Program-made: the position numbers and the translations under genes
Shown here: positions 41,374 to 50,286 of the stretch, in pieces
Position numbering within the stretch: position 1 is the first letter of the stretch
Layout of the letters: the number at the start of each line of letters is the position of its first letter
Origin: Thermoplasmata archaeon
GTDB taxonomy: Archaea > Thermoplasmatota > Thermoplasmata > RBG-16-68-12
DNA length: 64,000 nt
Assembly: GCA_036395115.1 (NCBI GenBank)
Contig: DASWDU010000049.1
Coordinates: 55,203 to 119,202 of the forward strand
Reading direction: 5' to 3'
The notes under the pieces: model-generated
Databases searched by the model: none
Seen by the model: only the letters and a program-made list of their open reading frames with translations
Told to the model about the DNA's origin: nothing

Positions 41374-43635
41374 CTATCGGTACGCGCCCAAGGGATGGGC
41401 GGTGATCCATTGGACCTCGGAAGCGGTCACGTCTCCGACGACGAACGCCGCGCCGGTGACGAATACGTTGGATGCCGTCTGGTTGAACCAGAAGGTGATG
41501 GCGTTCCATCGACTCAGGGGGCGTATGTACGCCTCGAGGTAGGGCAGGCGAACCTGGGCGACGGCCAAGTTCCCGGTCCCGTTCCCCTGGAAGCTGCCTG
41601 CCCGGATGTAGACCCCGGTCGCAACCCAGAGGACCTTGACGTCCACGGTCCCGGTGAAGTTGTCCCGATAGAAGAGGAACAGGGAGCCGTTCCCGTCGAG
41701 CCGGCCGAACGCTTCCTGCGTGCGGACGGGATCGATCCACACCTCCATGCGCCCCGCCCGGCCCGGGCGGAGGCCGACCCCGAGGCCGTTGACGAGAAGC
41801 CATCGATCCGCCCGATCGACCGAGACGGCGCTCGTGGCGTAGACATCGTCGAAGTCCCCGAATCGGTTCGCGTACAATTGCCGAGGCAAGTTCGCAGGGA
41901 AGGTCGCGTTGGACACCACCTGATAAATGGTGATCAGCGGGTTCTGGTACACCTTCAGGAAAAGGGGAGAGTAGTCGACGTAGTCGAGGAGCCCGTGGCG
42001 AGGAATCCACTCGTACAGGCTTCGATCGATCTGCAATTGGCTGATCCAGACGTGGGTGATGCCGTAGAACTCCAAGATCGCCTTCGCTTCCTCCGGGTCC
42101 CAGGACGAATAGATGAGAGGCAGGTCGTGTCCTCCCAGCTCATTCAAGGAGATGGCCCGTCGATGCGAATAATACGCGACTTCCGGCCATCGATCGCCCA
42201 AGATGAGGGCGGAGTCGTTCGTGTTCTTTTCCAGCCATCCCCCGGCCTCCATGACGAACTCCATCCTCCCCCAGAAGGTCCCGCCCGTCGTCGACTGATT
42301 CGCGACGAGGGCGATCTCTCGGTTCGCCTCCATATTCGCCGCGGTCGGCACGATGACGATCGCCAGGACGACCGTCAGGGTCACGACCCGGCGGGATTCC
42401 AAGGCGCGGATTCGCCTGACCCGGCTCTGACGGGCGCCCTTGGCAGCCAACTCGACGATCCGAAGGGCGCCGACGCCCGCAGGCAATGCCGAGAAGACTG
42501 CGACGGTGACGAGATAGCGCCAAGGGAGAGACAGGTACCAAAGCAGGAATGCGTACAACGATTGGTTGGAGAACAACAGGATCGCCAGCGTCCTCCTCGT
42601 TCGGTCGAGCGCGATCGCAACATATCCCACGGCGGTCGCGACCGCAATGACGTAGAGGAACGGTGCCGGCGCCGTGTAGAACTGAAGGTATACCACGAAG
42701 CCGACAGCCTGTTCGGGAGGGACGGAGAAGACGACACGGATGGAATTGAGCACCTCCATGGAGCTCGGGTCGACCGTCCACTTCGGCTTCAGGAGCACCT
42801 GGGTGATTGGGTAGCCGGGCGGATAGTCGATTGTGCCCGCGGTCTGGATTTCGAGAATGATCCATGGCGAGGCGATGAGTAGCCCGCCCAGGACGGTCGC
42901 GAGCACCGCCCGGAATGGGAAGGTCCATTCGGTGCGTTTCGGGCCGCGCGACCGCCCGAGGAACGCCGCCAACAACGGGGCGGACAGCAACAACGCGAGG
43001 ATCGCAACGTACGCTTGTTGCTTCGTGGAGAGGAGGAGTGCGAGCCCGGCGATCGCCCCGACGAGGTCCCGTCGTCTCCGCTTCTCAATGTAGTAATGGA
43101 ACTCGAAGAACGTGACAAGGGTGAACAGTGCAACGGCGGACTCCATGAGAGTCTCGACCGTAACGATGAAAAGGTGCCGTTCGCCGATGAGGACGATCGC
43201 GGCGAGGGTCGCGACCTTGACCCCGTAGAGTCGTTTGGCAAAGAAGAACATGCAGACGACGGCGAGGCTCCCCAGCAACGGGGAAATTGCTTTCAGGCCG
43301 GCCTCACCGCCGAGGACATAGCCGCCCGCGAGCAGGACGAAGAAGAACTGAGGGTATGATATCGGCCACCCTTTTCCGGGATCCGTCACGTAGTACGGAA
43401 TCTGATCGGCCAGCCGTCCCGTCGCGACGATGTGTTGGGCGAGGAGCGCGTGCGCAGCCGAGTCGCCCTCCAGAGCGATCGATAGGGCCAACGGCAGGCG
43501 GAAGGAGAGGTCCGCGATGAACAGGAGGAGGACCGGCCAGTTCTGCTCCGCAATCAGGGCGTGTCGAACGCCCCGTGATGCGGCCGCGAGTCCGGTTCGC
43601 AGGCGCACGAAGGTCGCGTCTACGAGGGTTTCCAT
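41374..43635 (-). CDS. GT-C (PMT/ArnT-like) membrane glycosyltransferase with extracellular domain
   Basis: 753 residues. Opening helix (VLLLFIADLSFRLPLALSIA), then the first loop LEGDSAAHALLAQHIVATGR, whose acidic residue and His fit the PMT-type GT-C pattern, and about 11 further helices. After about residue 480 comes a long soluble C-terminal domain with DRWPEVAYYSHRRAIS and a beta-rich end. Uses dolichyl-phosphate sugars outside the membrane in known relatives. ATG at 43635 has GGAG upstream and a box A (AAATATAGC, minus strand, 43689-43698). It converges on the plus-strand run. Confidence 0.82.
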   Translation of the reverse strand: METLVDATFVRLRTGLAAASRGVRHALIAEQNWPVLLLFIADLSFRLPLALSIALEGDSAAHALLAQHIVATGRLADQIPYYVTDPGKGWPISYPQFFFVLLAGGYVLGGEAGLKAISPLLGSLAVVCMFFFAKRLYGVKVATLAAIVLIGERHLFIVTVETLMESAVALFTLVTFFEFHYYIEKRRRRDLVGAIAGLALLLSTKQQAYVAILALLLSAPLLAAFLGRSRGPKRTEWTFPFRAVLATVLGGLLIASPWIILEIQTAGTIDYPPGYPITQVLLKPKWTVDPSSMEVLNSIRVVFSVPPEQAVGFVVYLQFYTAPAPFLYVIAVATAVGYVAIALDRTRRTLAILLFSNQSLYAFLLWYLSLPWRYLVTVAVFSALPAGVGALRIVELAAKGARQSRVRRIRALESRRVVTLTVVLAIVIVPTAANMEANREIALVANQSTTGGTFWGRMEFVMEAGGWLEKNTNDSALILGDRWPEVAYYSHRRAISLNELGGHDLPLIYSSWDPEEAKAILEFYGITHVWISQLQIDRSLYEWIPRHGLLDYVDYSPLFLKVYQNPLITIYQVVSNATFPANLPRQLYANRFGDFDDVYATSAVSVDRADRWLLVNGLGVGLRPGRAGRMEVWIDPVRTQEAFGRLDGNGSLFLFYRDNFTGTVDVKVLWVATGVYIRAGSFQGNGTGNLAVAQVRLPYLEAYIRPLSRWNAITFWFNQTASNVFVTGAAFVVGDVTASEVQWITAHPLGAYR

Positions 43636-43688
43636 CCGATTCTCCGCGGTGCCGGTGCCGTGTGAGACCGCGGCATCAATTGAACACG

Positions 43689-43698
43689 CTATATTTGT
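43689..43698 (-). promoter_or_regulatory. Box A promoter of the GT-C gene
   Basis: Minus-strand CAAATATAGC, the clearest TATA-like element in the divergent interval, about 55 bases from the ATG at 43635. Confidence 0.5.
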
Positions 43699-43811
43699 TT
43701 TCCGCGATTCGGCGGCCGAGGTTCGGACCTTGTCTATGGATACGTTCAGAAGGTGACGGGGCCTACGCCTCGCGAGCTCAGGAGCATGGATCCTGGGCCT
43801 GGAAGGATCGC

Positions 43812-45938
43812 ATGACCGTCGCTGGGGCGCTCGAACGGGTCCGTCGAATCGGGGCGGATCGGTTCGTGGCCTCGACCGGGGTCGTCTTGGTTGCAACGCT
43901 CTCTTCCGGCGGCCTCGCATATGCGTTCCAGGTCCTCGTCGGAAGGTCCCTCGGACCGGAATCGTTCGGAGAGTTCGCTGCGCTCGCCGGCCTCCTCGCG
44001 TTTCTTCTATACCTCACGAGCGCCGTCGCTACCATCGAGGCTCGACTCGTTCGTGAAGTGGCTTCGTCCCCGTCGCAGGTCGGCTTTCTGCTCAACGCCT
44101 TCTATCGCAGGATGGCGATCGTAGGGGCCGTCTCCGCTGCGGTCACTCTCTTGCTCTCCGGTTACGTCGCCGAGCTCCTCCACTTGCGCAGCGTGGCTCT
44201 CGTTTGGCTCCTCTCGGTCGGGGTCCTGGGCTCGTTCCTCCTCGCCGTTGGACAGGGTGGCCTCCAAGGCTTGGAGAAATTCCGCCTGCTCTCCGCGACT
44301 TTCCTCCTAAATTCCGGGCTCCGGCTGGCGGTGGGTGTGGGGTTGGTCCTGCTGGGTCACACGATCTGGGGGGCGGTGGGCGCGATCGTCCTCGGGATCT
44401 TGTGCGCGTCCATCTTCGGGGCGTTCCATCTGAGGGCATATCTGGCCGCGCGGGAGCGGACCGCGCTCCCGGTTCGATCCCCGGATCTTTTCGCGCGGGC
44501 CGCAATTCTCGCAACCCTGTTCTCCAGCATTCCAACGAACGTGGACGCGATGGCGGTGCAACACGCATTGCCCGGGTTGGAGGCCGGCATCTTCTCGGCG
44601 ACCGCGGTCCTCGGGCGGATCACGTATTTCGTCCCCTCGGCGGTCGTCCTGGTGTTCTTTCCGATGGCGGTCTCGCAATCGGCCCGACCGGTTCCACCCT
44701 CGGCTCTCGTTCTGAAAGCCCTGACCATCGCAATCTCGGCCTCGGGGACGATCGCCCTGGTCCTGATCGCCTTCGCGCACCCCGTGGTCGTGCTTTTCTT
44801 CGGTGAATCCTACATGGAGGCCACCGCGATCCTCCCGCTCTACTTGTCGTCGATGATTGCGTTCTCCGCATCCATGGTCCTCATGTACTACCATCTCGCC
44901 AACCGCAATGCGGGGCCGATCTATGCCGCGACGGCCGCCGTCTGCGCCGGTCTCGTCCCGTTGTGGGCATTGCCGGTCTCCCTGACCCAGGCCGTGCAGA
45001 TCCTCTTGCTCTCCCATGTCGCGTCGCTCGCCGTGCTCTCCGCGACCACCGTGGCATGGGTCGTCGGGCACGGTCCGAGACGAGCCGCGACGGTCCGCGG
45101 GCCTGGGGGAGCGCGGATCGGGAGGCCGCAGGCACCCGTCCCTCCCGAGGAGTATACCGGCGAGTATTTCCGGATGCATTCGGAACGATATGACCGAAAG
45201 GACATGTGGGCGAGGAACCGGATCGAGGACATCGTGGAGTCCGTGGTCCCGCAGCCCGGCGAGCGAATCTTGGACGTCGGCTGCGGCATCGGGATTGCCA
45301 CGATGGAGTGCGCCCGTCGAGGGGGCATCCTCTTCGCGGTCGACTATGCGGTCCCCGGGCTCCGGCTGCTGAAAGAACGTGTGGACCACGACGGCGGGGC
45401 CTTGCGGGTGTACCCCATCCGAGGACTCGTCGACCGCCTTCCGATGAAAGCCGCCAGCGTCGAGAAGATCGTGCTCGCGGATGTCGCCGAGCACATCTTC
45501 ATGGACGAATTCGAGCAATTTATACGGGAAAGCCGGCGGATCCTGCGACCCGGTGGCCAGCTTTTCGTCTACACACCGAACGCCGAGAGCCTGTACTTCC
45601 GCATCCCGGAGAGAATCCGGGACCTGATCAAGATCTACTCGGCGTGGCTCTCGGTAACCCGAGCGGACGGAAGCGTCCGGTCGAGGATTACGCTCGCCCG
45701 GCGTCTGATCGAACACGACTCGAAGTACGAGCGGCTTCACGTCGAGTACAAGATGCCGGGTGCCATCTGCGATGCGTTGACCGACGGCGGCTTTGTCATT
45801 CGCGATATCCGGTTCTCACGTCCGCGGGTGAACCGCTTTGCGCAGCGATCTCGCCTCGAGCGGAAAGTGTCCAAGCACGTCGTCGTCACGGCCGTTCGAG
45901 ACCGGGGTCCGTCGGAGAAGGGCCCGCACGAACCGTAG
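43812..45938 (+). CDS. Polysaccharide flippase fused to a SAM methyltransferase
   Basis: 708 residues. ATG at 43812 follows GGAAGGATCGC. Residues 1-430 form a polytopic flippase of the MATE/Wzx superfamily (about 12 helices; FQVLVGRSLGPESFGEFAAL and GIFSATAVLGRITYF are typical). A basic cytoplasmic linker (RRAATVRGPGGARIGR) leads to a class I methyltransferase at about 450-708: YTGEYFRMHSERYDRKDMWA, motif I RILDVGCGIGIATME, the DVAEHIFMDEFEQFIRES segment and LRPGGQLFVYTPNAE. Likely exports a lipid-linked oligosaccharide while or after its methylation. The last 53 bases overlap the convergent GT2 gene. Both halves are continuous, with no frameshift. Confidence 0.88.
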   Translation: MTVAGALERVRRIGADRFVASTGVVLVATLSSGGLAYAFQVLVGRSLGPESFGEFAALAGLLAFLLYLTSAVATIEARLVREVASSPSQVGFLLNAFYRRMAIVGAVSAAVTLLLSGYVAELLHLRSVALVWLLSVGVLGSFLLAVGQGGLQGLEKFRLLSATFLLNSGLRLAVGVGLVLLGHTIWGAVGAIVLGILCASIFGAFHLRAYLAARERTALPVRSPDLFARAAILATLFSSIPTNVDAMAVQHALPGLEAGIFSATAVLGRITYFVPSAVVLVFFPMAVSQSARPVPPSALVLKALTIAISASGTIALVLIAFAHPVVVLFFGESYMEATAILPLYLSSMIAFSASMVLMYYHLANRNAGPIYAATAAVCAGLVPLWALPVSLTQAVQILLLSHVASLAVLSATTVAWVVGHGPRRAATVRGPGGARIGRPQAPVPPEEYTGEYFRMHSERYDRKDMWARNRIEDIVESVVPQPGERILDVGCGIGIATMECARRGGILFAVDYAVPGLRLLKERVDHDGGALRVYPIRGLVDRLPMKAASVEKIVLADVAEHIFMDEFEQFIRESRRILRPGGQLFVYTPNAESLYFRIPERIRDLIKIYSAWLSVTRADGSVRSRITLARRLIEHDSKYERLHVEYKMPGAICDALTDGGFVIRDIRFSRPRVNRFAQRSRLERKVSKHVVVTAVRDRGPSEKGPHEP

Positions 45939-47064
45939 GGTCGCCGGCAAGGGTCCAGGCGACGGGTCGGTTTGCCTCCCGGTCGAGGACGGCCTTCCGC
46001 AGTCGATACAGGATCTGTGCCTGGGTCCTGCGATCCGTCCGGTGGGACTCCGCCAGCACGCCCGTCAGGGCGGCCTGGGCGCTGAGCACGAGCAGCGCGA
46101 TCAGCGCGGCTTCGCCGAACAGCGAGGCGGTGTCCGGGCGGTTCGGGCTCGGCCCGAACAGGAAGAGCCAAGCGCCGAGGGGGACGGCGAGGGCGAGGAA
46201 AAATAGGCTCACGGTCCCGAACAGCCGCAAGGGGCGATACGCGGCGTATCCCCGAAAGAGGGCCGCGGACGCGTTCCGGAAGTACGTCCAGAGGGTCGGG
46301 ATGAGACGGGAACTCCCGTTCCTTCGGCGGAAGCTGACCGGCACGTTCTGGAGCCTCAGGTTGTGTGCCGCAACCTGGAAGAGCATCTCGTGGGTGAAGG
46401 TGTACGACTCCTGGAGATTCATCCGCAAACCGGCGTCCCGGCTCAAGGCCCGGAAGCCCGTTTGGCCATCGACGATCGGTAGGCGGGTCGCCTTGCGGAT
46501 CGCCCGCGTGGCGATCTTGTTCCCCAGCCGCTTGAGGTACGGGACATGATCGAGGTGCTCCACGCTGCGGTCCCCCAAGACCACATCCGCGCGGCCCTCC
46601 ACGACCGGCTCGACGAGCCTCGGGATTTCCGCGGCGTCGTATTGATCGTCGGCGTCGATGTTCACGATGACATCGGCCCCCCAGGCGAGCGCGAACTCGA
46701 GGCCATCGCGGAACGCGACCCCCAGGCCGACGTTCTCGCCGTGGTGGAGGACGTGGTCGGCCCCGGCGTTCATCGCCGCGAGGTCCGTGCTGTCGTCCGA
46801 CCCATCGTCGATGACGAGCACCTTCACGACATCGATGCCGGGGATCCGGCGCGGGACCTTTCGGACGACGTCTCCGATCGTCGCCGCCTCCCGGAACGCG
46901 GGGATCATGACGACCAGCGTGCGGATGGATTCGAATCCCGGTCGGGGGGTCTCGAGGATTTCACGGACGAGCGCCAACGAAGGTCCGACTTCGCCGATGG
47001 GATTGGCGGGCGCCGGAGCCCGTTGACGCCACAGTCTCCGCGCGCGGCCGTTCCGAAGAGCCAT
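45886..47064 (-). CDS. Dolichol-phosphate sugar synthase-like GT2 with two membrane helices
   Basis: 392 residues. The GT2 domain is DPM1-like: VMIPAFREAATIGDVV, VLVIDDGSDDST, HGENVGLGVAFRDGLEFA, VNIDADDQYDAAEI (DxD) and VDGQTGFRALSRDA. Two C-terminal helices (LFGTVSLFFLALAVPLGAWL and the following) anchor it. Makes a polyprenyl-phosphate sugar donor, probably for the GT-C enzymes of the island. It lies 35 bases after the epimerase stop in a minus-strand run and its 3' end overlaps the flippase fusion. Confidence 0.9.
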   Translation of the reverse strand: MALRNGRARRLWRQRAPAPANPIGEVGPSLALVREILETPRPGFESIRTLVVMIPAFREAATIGDVVRKVPRRIPGIDVVKVLVIDDGSDDSTDLAAMNAGADHVLHHGENVGLGVAFRDGLEFALAWGADVIVNIDADDQYDAAEIPRLVEPVVEGRADVVLGDRSVEHLDHVPYLKRLGNKIATRAIRKATRLPIVDGQTGFRALSRDAGLRMNLQESYTFTHEMLFQVAAHNLRLQNVPVSFRRRNGSSRLIPTLWTYFRNASAALFRGYAAYRPLRLFGTVSLFFLALAVPLGAWLFLFGPSPNRPDTASLFGEAALIALLVLSAQAALTGVLAESHRTDRRTQAQILYRLRKAVLDREANRPVAWTLAGDPTVRAGPSPTDPGLERP

Positions 47065-47099
47065 GGTCGCCTACCGCCGGCCGGGACCGTTCGCGGCCC

Positions 47100-48131
47100 T
47101 CATCGGTACATCACCGTCTCGTCCACGAAGTCTTCCCAGACCCACCGCCGTCCGTGCGCCCGGAACCACTCGATCGTGAGGCGGAGGCCCTCTTCGAACC
47201 CGACCCGGGGCTCCCACCCCGTGAGCTTCCGCAGCCGGGCGTTGTCGCAGCAAAACACGTTGATATCGTACCGGCGGAGGCGCTTCTTGTCGACGACGAT
47301 CTTGGCGTCCCTCTTGTCCATGAGACGCCCGACGATCCGAGCGACCTCCTCGACGGAGTACGCGATCCCCGATCCGACGTTGACGGCGCTCCCGTTCGGT
47401 GCGTCGGAGGCCATGAGCGCCATCAGGCCCCGCGCGGTGTCGTCGACGTACGTGAAGTCCCGCTTCGCCCGGACGTTCCCCAATCGGACGACGTCGGACC
47501 GGTCGAGCTGGGCGATGATCTCCGGGACGACGTAGGGCTCCGTCTCCCGCGGCCCGTACGCGTTGAAGATTCGCGCGATGACGACCGGGATGCCGTGTTC
47601 CAGGTGCAACGAGAAACAGAGGCGGTCCGCCGCGAGCTTCGAGACCGCGTACGTGTTCAGCGGGTGGAGGGGATGGTCCTCGTCGATCCGCGGCGCCTGG
47701 GCCTCGCCGTACACCTCCGTCGAGGAGACGTACAGCACGCGCTTCATCTTCGTCCGCTTGGCGAGCAGGAGGACGTTCATCGTGCCTTCGACGTTGATCC
47801 GGAAGAACCGCTTCGGCACGTCGTACGCCGTCGGCACGTACGTGTCCCCGACGCAATGGAACAGGTACTCGACGTTCGCGTCCGTCGCGGCATCCAAGAG
47901 CTTCCATTCATCGAGGACGTCGCCGGGGACGACCGTGATCCGGCCGGTCAGCTCATCGATGTTCGCGCGGCTGCCGTGGAGGAAGTTGTCGTAGACCGTG
48001 ACGTTCGCGCCCGCTTCGAGGAGCTCTCGGACGAGGGAGGAGCCGACGAACCCCGCTCCGCCCGTGACCATGACGCGGCGGCCCCGATACCCCGCGAAGC
48101 CCAAGCGCGACCGGTCCTCCTTCAGCGGCAA
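47100..48131 (-). CDS. NAD-dependent sugar-nucleotide epimerase/dehydratase
   Basis: 343 residues, extended SDR. NAD motif VMVTGGAGFVGSSLVRELL, Thr/Ser of the triad in VLYVSSTEVYGE, catalytic YAVSK, and IFNAYGPRETEPYVVPEI with substrate-binding residues. TTG at 48131 is chosen because AAGGGGAGG sits 6 bases upstream; an ATG at 48272 overlapping the previous stop (ATGA) would add about 47 R/G-rich residues. A UDP- or GDP-sugar 4-epimerase, 4,6-dehydratase or decarboxylase; with the perosamine-synthase-like neighbour, a dehydratase role is attractive but unproven. Confidence 0.86.
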   Translation of the reverse strand: MPLKEDRSRLGFAGYRGRRVMVTGGAGFVGSSLVRELLEAGANVTVYDNFLHGSRANIDELTGRITVVPGDVLDEWKLLDAATDANVEYLFHCVGDTYVPTAYDVPKRFFRINVEGTMNVLLLAKRTKMKRVLYVSSTEVYGEAQAPRIDEDHPLHPLNTYAVSKLAADRLCFSLHLEHGIPVVIARIFNAYGPRETEPYVVPEIIAQLDRSDVVRLGNVRAKRDFTYVDDTARGLMALMASDAPNGSAVNVGSGIAYSVEEVARIVGRLMDKRDAKIVVDKKRLRRYDINVFCCDNARLRKLTGWEPRVGFEEGLRLTIEWFRAHGRRWVWEDFVDETVMYR

Positions 48132-48268
48132 TTCTCGCCTCCCCTTTAGCACTTCGCTCGGCCCGCTTCGGGGCGGTCCATCGGTTCCTCGGGCGTCGCC
48201 GCGACGGTTCGAGGGTCGTCCGACGCCGCCCGCGCCGCCGGGAGCGCGAGGACATCGGCCAGCCTGGG

Positions 48269-49408
48269 TCATCGGCCCCCATCCCGCAGGGCCTGCCGCA
48301 TCGCCTCGGCGGCGGTGGCGGCCATCGCCTCCGTGATCCCGTTCCCCGAGGGCAGGCTCAGGCCCCGCCGGGCGAGGTCGTCCGTGACCGGGAAGCGGCC
48401 GCGGGCGCCCCGTCCCGCCCGGAGGAACGGCTGCCGGTGGAGCGGCCAGAAGCTCACGCGCGACTCGACCCCGGACGCCGCGAGGCGGCGGGCGATCCGC
48501 GCCCTCCGGGCCGCCCCGCCCGGGACGAGGACGGTGTACATCCAGTAGACGTTCCGCGCCCACGAGGCCTCCGCGGGGAGCGTCAGCCCGTCGATGCCGT
48601 CCAGGCGATCCGCGTAGATGCGTGCGCACGCCCGGCGGTGCTCGACGAAGGCGTCGATCCGGCGGAGCTGCGCGAGCCCGATAGCCGCCTGGACGTTCGT
48701 CATGCGGTAGTTGTACGCGACTTCGGCGTGTTGATAGTCCCGGTTCGGATGGGCAAAGGCGAGGTCCCGGAGCCGGCGGGCGCGATCCGCCAGCGCCTTC
48801 GACCGGGTAACGACCATCCCGCCTTCCCCGGTCGTCAGGATCTTGTTCGAATAGAAGCTGAAGCAGCCCGCCGTGCCGATGCTCCCGACCGGCGTCCCGC
48901 GGTACAGCGCCCCGTGGGCCTCCGCCGCGTCCTCGACGACCGCGAGCCCTCGCTCCCGCGCGAGCCGCCGGAGCGGGTCCATGTCCGCGGGGTGGCCGTA
49001 CAGGTGCACGGGCATGATGGCCTTCGTGCGACGCGTGATCTTCCGCTCGACGTCCGCCGGGTCGAGGGTCCATGTGATCGGGTCGACGTCCGCGAAGACG
49101 GGGGTCGCGCCGCCGTACAGGACCGCGTTCGCGCAGGCGACGATCGTGAAGTCCGGGACGATGACCTCGTCCCCCGGCTTGATCCGGAGGGCCGCGAAGG
49201 CGAGATGCAGCGCCGTCGTGCCGCTCGTCGTCGCGACCCCCTCGCGCCCCCGGACGTATCGGGCGAAGGCGCTCTCGAACTCCGTCAGGAAGGGCCCTCG
49301 GGAGGAGATCCACCCGCTCTCGATCGCTTCCGTTACGAGTTTGAGTTCCTCGGGACCTACCGAAGGCGCGGACATCGGCACCGGTCCGCCTCGAGCGACA
49401 TCCTTCAT
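48269..49408 (-). CDS. DegT-family sugar aminotransferase (perosamine synthase-like)
   Basis: 379 residues. PLP lysine is in CFSFYSNKILTTGEGG. SAPSVGPEELKLVTEAIESG, SGTTALHLAFAAL, PVHLYGHPADMDPL and VEDAAEAHGALY are near-diagnostic of GDP-perosamine synthase-like members. Transfers an amino group from glutamate to a 4-keto-6-deoxy sugar nucleotide. First gene of the minus-strand run ending in the DPM1-like GT2; the adjacent SDR may supply its substrate. Confidence 0.92.
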   Translation of the reverse strand: MKDVARGGPVPMSAPSVGPEELKLVTEAIESGWISSRGPFLTEFESAFARYVRGREGVATTSGTTALHLAFAALRIKPGDEVIVPDFTIVACANAVLYGGATPVFADVDPITWTLDPADVERKITRRTKAIMPVHLYGHPADMDPLRRLARERGLAVVEDAAEAHGALYRGTPVGSIGTAGCFSFYSNKILTTGEGGMVVTRSKALADRARRLRDLAFAHPNRDYQHAEVAYNYRMTNVQAAIGLAQLRRIDAFVEHRRACARIYADRLDGIDGLTLPAEASWARNVYWMYTVLVPGGAARRARIARRLAASGVESRVSFWPLHRQPFLRAGRGARGRFPVTDDLARRGLSLPSGNGITEAMAATAAEAMRQALRDGGR

Positions 49409-49433
49409 CGGGGTTCGCCTTCCCGGTGCCGCG

Positions 49434-49739
49434 CTAGCTCATCGTCTTCGGTTCCGCCCTCGGGTCTTCGGGGGGATCCGAGGCTGGGGCCTCAATTCGT
49501 CCCAAGACCTGCGCGGCCTGCGGTGAAAGCGCGGTAACGTTGGTCTCGATTGGTGGGGGGCCCGAAGGGCGCCCGATTCCCAGGGCGACGCCTCCGTTGG
49601 GCGCCCGATGCAGCACCGGATGGATGTCGACCCAGACGCCGGGCGGCGTCGCGATGAACGTCAGGACCCCGGAATCGTGTCTGGAGGCCCGGGAAGGCAT
49701 CAGTGCGGGTTTCTGACCTCGGCCCGCAACCCCTCCCAC
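49434..49739 (-). CDS. Possible small hypothetical protein
   Basis: 101 codons with third positions mostly G or C, as in real genes here. The stretch VLTFIATPPGVWVDIHPVLH has protein-like composition, but the first 28 residues look random and no promoter or ribosome site was found. It could be a genuine small gene, the C-terminal remnant of a larger one, or chance. It ends 25 bases before the aminotransferase start. Confidence 0.25.
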   Translation of the reverse strand: MGGVAGRGQKPALMPSRASRHDSGVLTFIATPPGVWVDIHPVLHRAPNGGVALGIGRPSGPPPIETNVTALSPQAAQVLGRIEAPASDPPEDPRAEPKTMS

Positions 49740-49806
49740 TTGAGCACTTCCTGATGCAGCCGGACAGGGACTCCCGCCCAGCTAGCCTATGGCCGATTGG
49801 ATGAAA

Positions 49807-49819
49807 AGTACTTAAGTTT
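49807..49819 (+). promoter_or_regulatory. Strong box A promoter of candidate RNA
   Basis: AGTACTTAAGTTT is among the most AT-rich promoter-like sequences in the window and predicts a start near 49838-49842, exactly at the closing stem of the candidate RNA. Confidence 0.55.
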
Positions 49820-49837
49820 TCTCGGAGCAGATTAGGA

Positions 49838-49970
49838 GACGGTCAATGTGGCGCCTCCGGATTGCAGAGGCGGAATGTTCCGCTCCCTGAGGAGACCGAA
49901 CCACCGCTCGATCTGGCGAGGCCTGACCAAAAACGGAGGGCTTCGGCCTCCATCCTCCCCTATTTTGTTC
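49838..49970 (+). ncRNA. Candidate structured noncoding RNA
   Basis: About 130 bases. A closing stem GGTCA (49841-49845)/TGACC (49924-49928) encloses hairpins CGCCTC/GAGGCG (49852-49857, 49867-49872), CTCC/GGAG (49883-49886, 49891-49894) and CTCG/CGAG (49907-49910, 49917-49920). A cUUCGg-capped hairpin (49935-49951) and T-rich TATTTTG follow, like a terminator. It has its own box A. No known RNA family was recognised. The alternative is a 14-codon frame (49846-49890, MWRLRIAEAECSAP). Confidence 0.4.
49935..49965 (+). terminator. UUCG-capped hairpin after the candidate RNA
   Basis: GGAGG (49935-49939) pairs with CCTCC (49947-49951), with a bulged G and C(UUCG)G cap, followed by CCCCTATTTTG. 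It is nearly identical in sequence to the hairpin after the subtilase gene (35489-35506). Confidence 0.5.
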
Positions 49971-50286
49971 ACAGATGCTCAGTCAGTGAGACGCTCCACT
50001 CGGCCGGATGGTTGCGCCCGTCCGCCGCATTTGAGGCATGCGCTGCAGGCGGTGTACGATGGCTTGGTTCGACGCGCTCGGCCGCTCACCGGATCTGCCT
50101 CCTGAGGCGTCGAATGAGCGTTGGCACGGGACCTAGCGCCTCGTGCGCTTCCAAGAGCGGGCGCTCACGGTTCACGCGAGCGACGCCAGTCGGTGGCGAT
50201 GAGTCCGAGATGTCATAGCTGGCTCTATCGCTGCAGGTGAGCCTCAGCGGATTTGTTCGTCACGACATGTTGCAACCGGAGCTGAT

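Larger units (their letters stand above)
49740..50286. other. Gene-poor stretch within the glycan island
   Basis: 547 bases between the two halves of the island. It contains the candidate RNA at 49838-49970 described separately. From 49971 to 50286 frames are short and R/S-rich; one ends MAWFDALGRSPDLPPEAS (from 50059) but has no family match. Nothing else was recognised. Confidence 0.4.

Noticed and set aside
45206..46549. 447-codon plus-strand frame across the flippase fusion and GT2
   Set aside because: R/G-rich shadow lacking motifs; both overlapping genes have clear domains in other frames.
48132..48268. N-terminal extension of the epimerase from the ATG at 48272
   Set aside because: The ATGA overlap is attractive, but the extra 47 residues are R/G-rich, and a strong ribosome site precedes the TTG at 48131.
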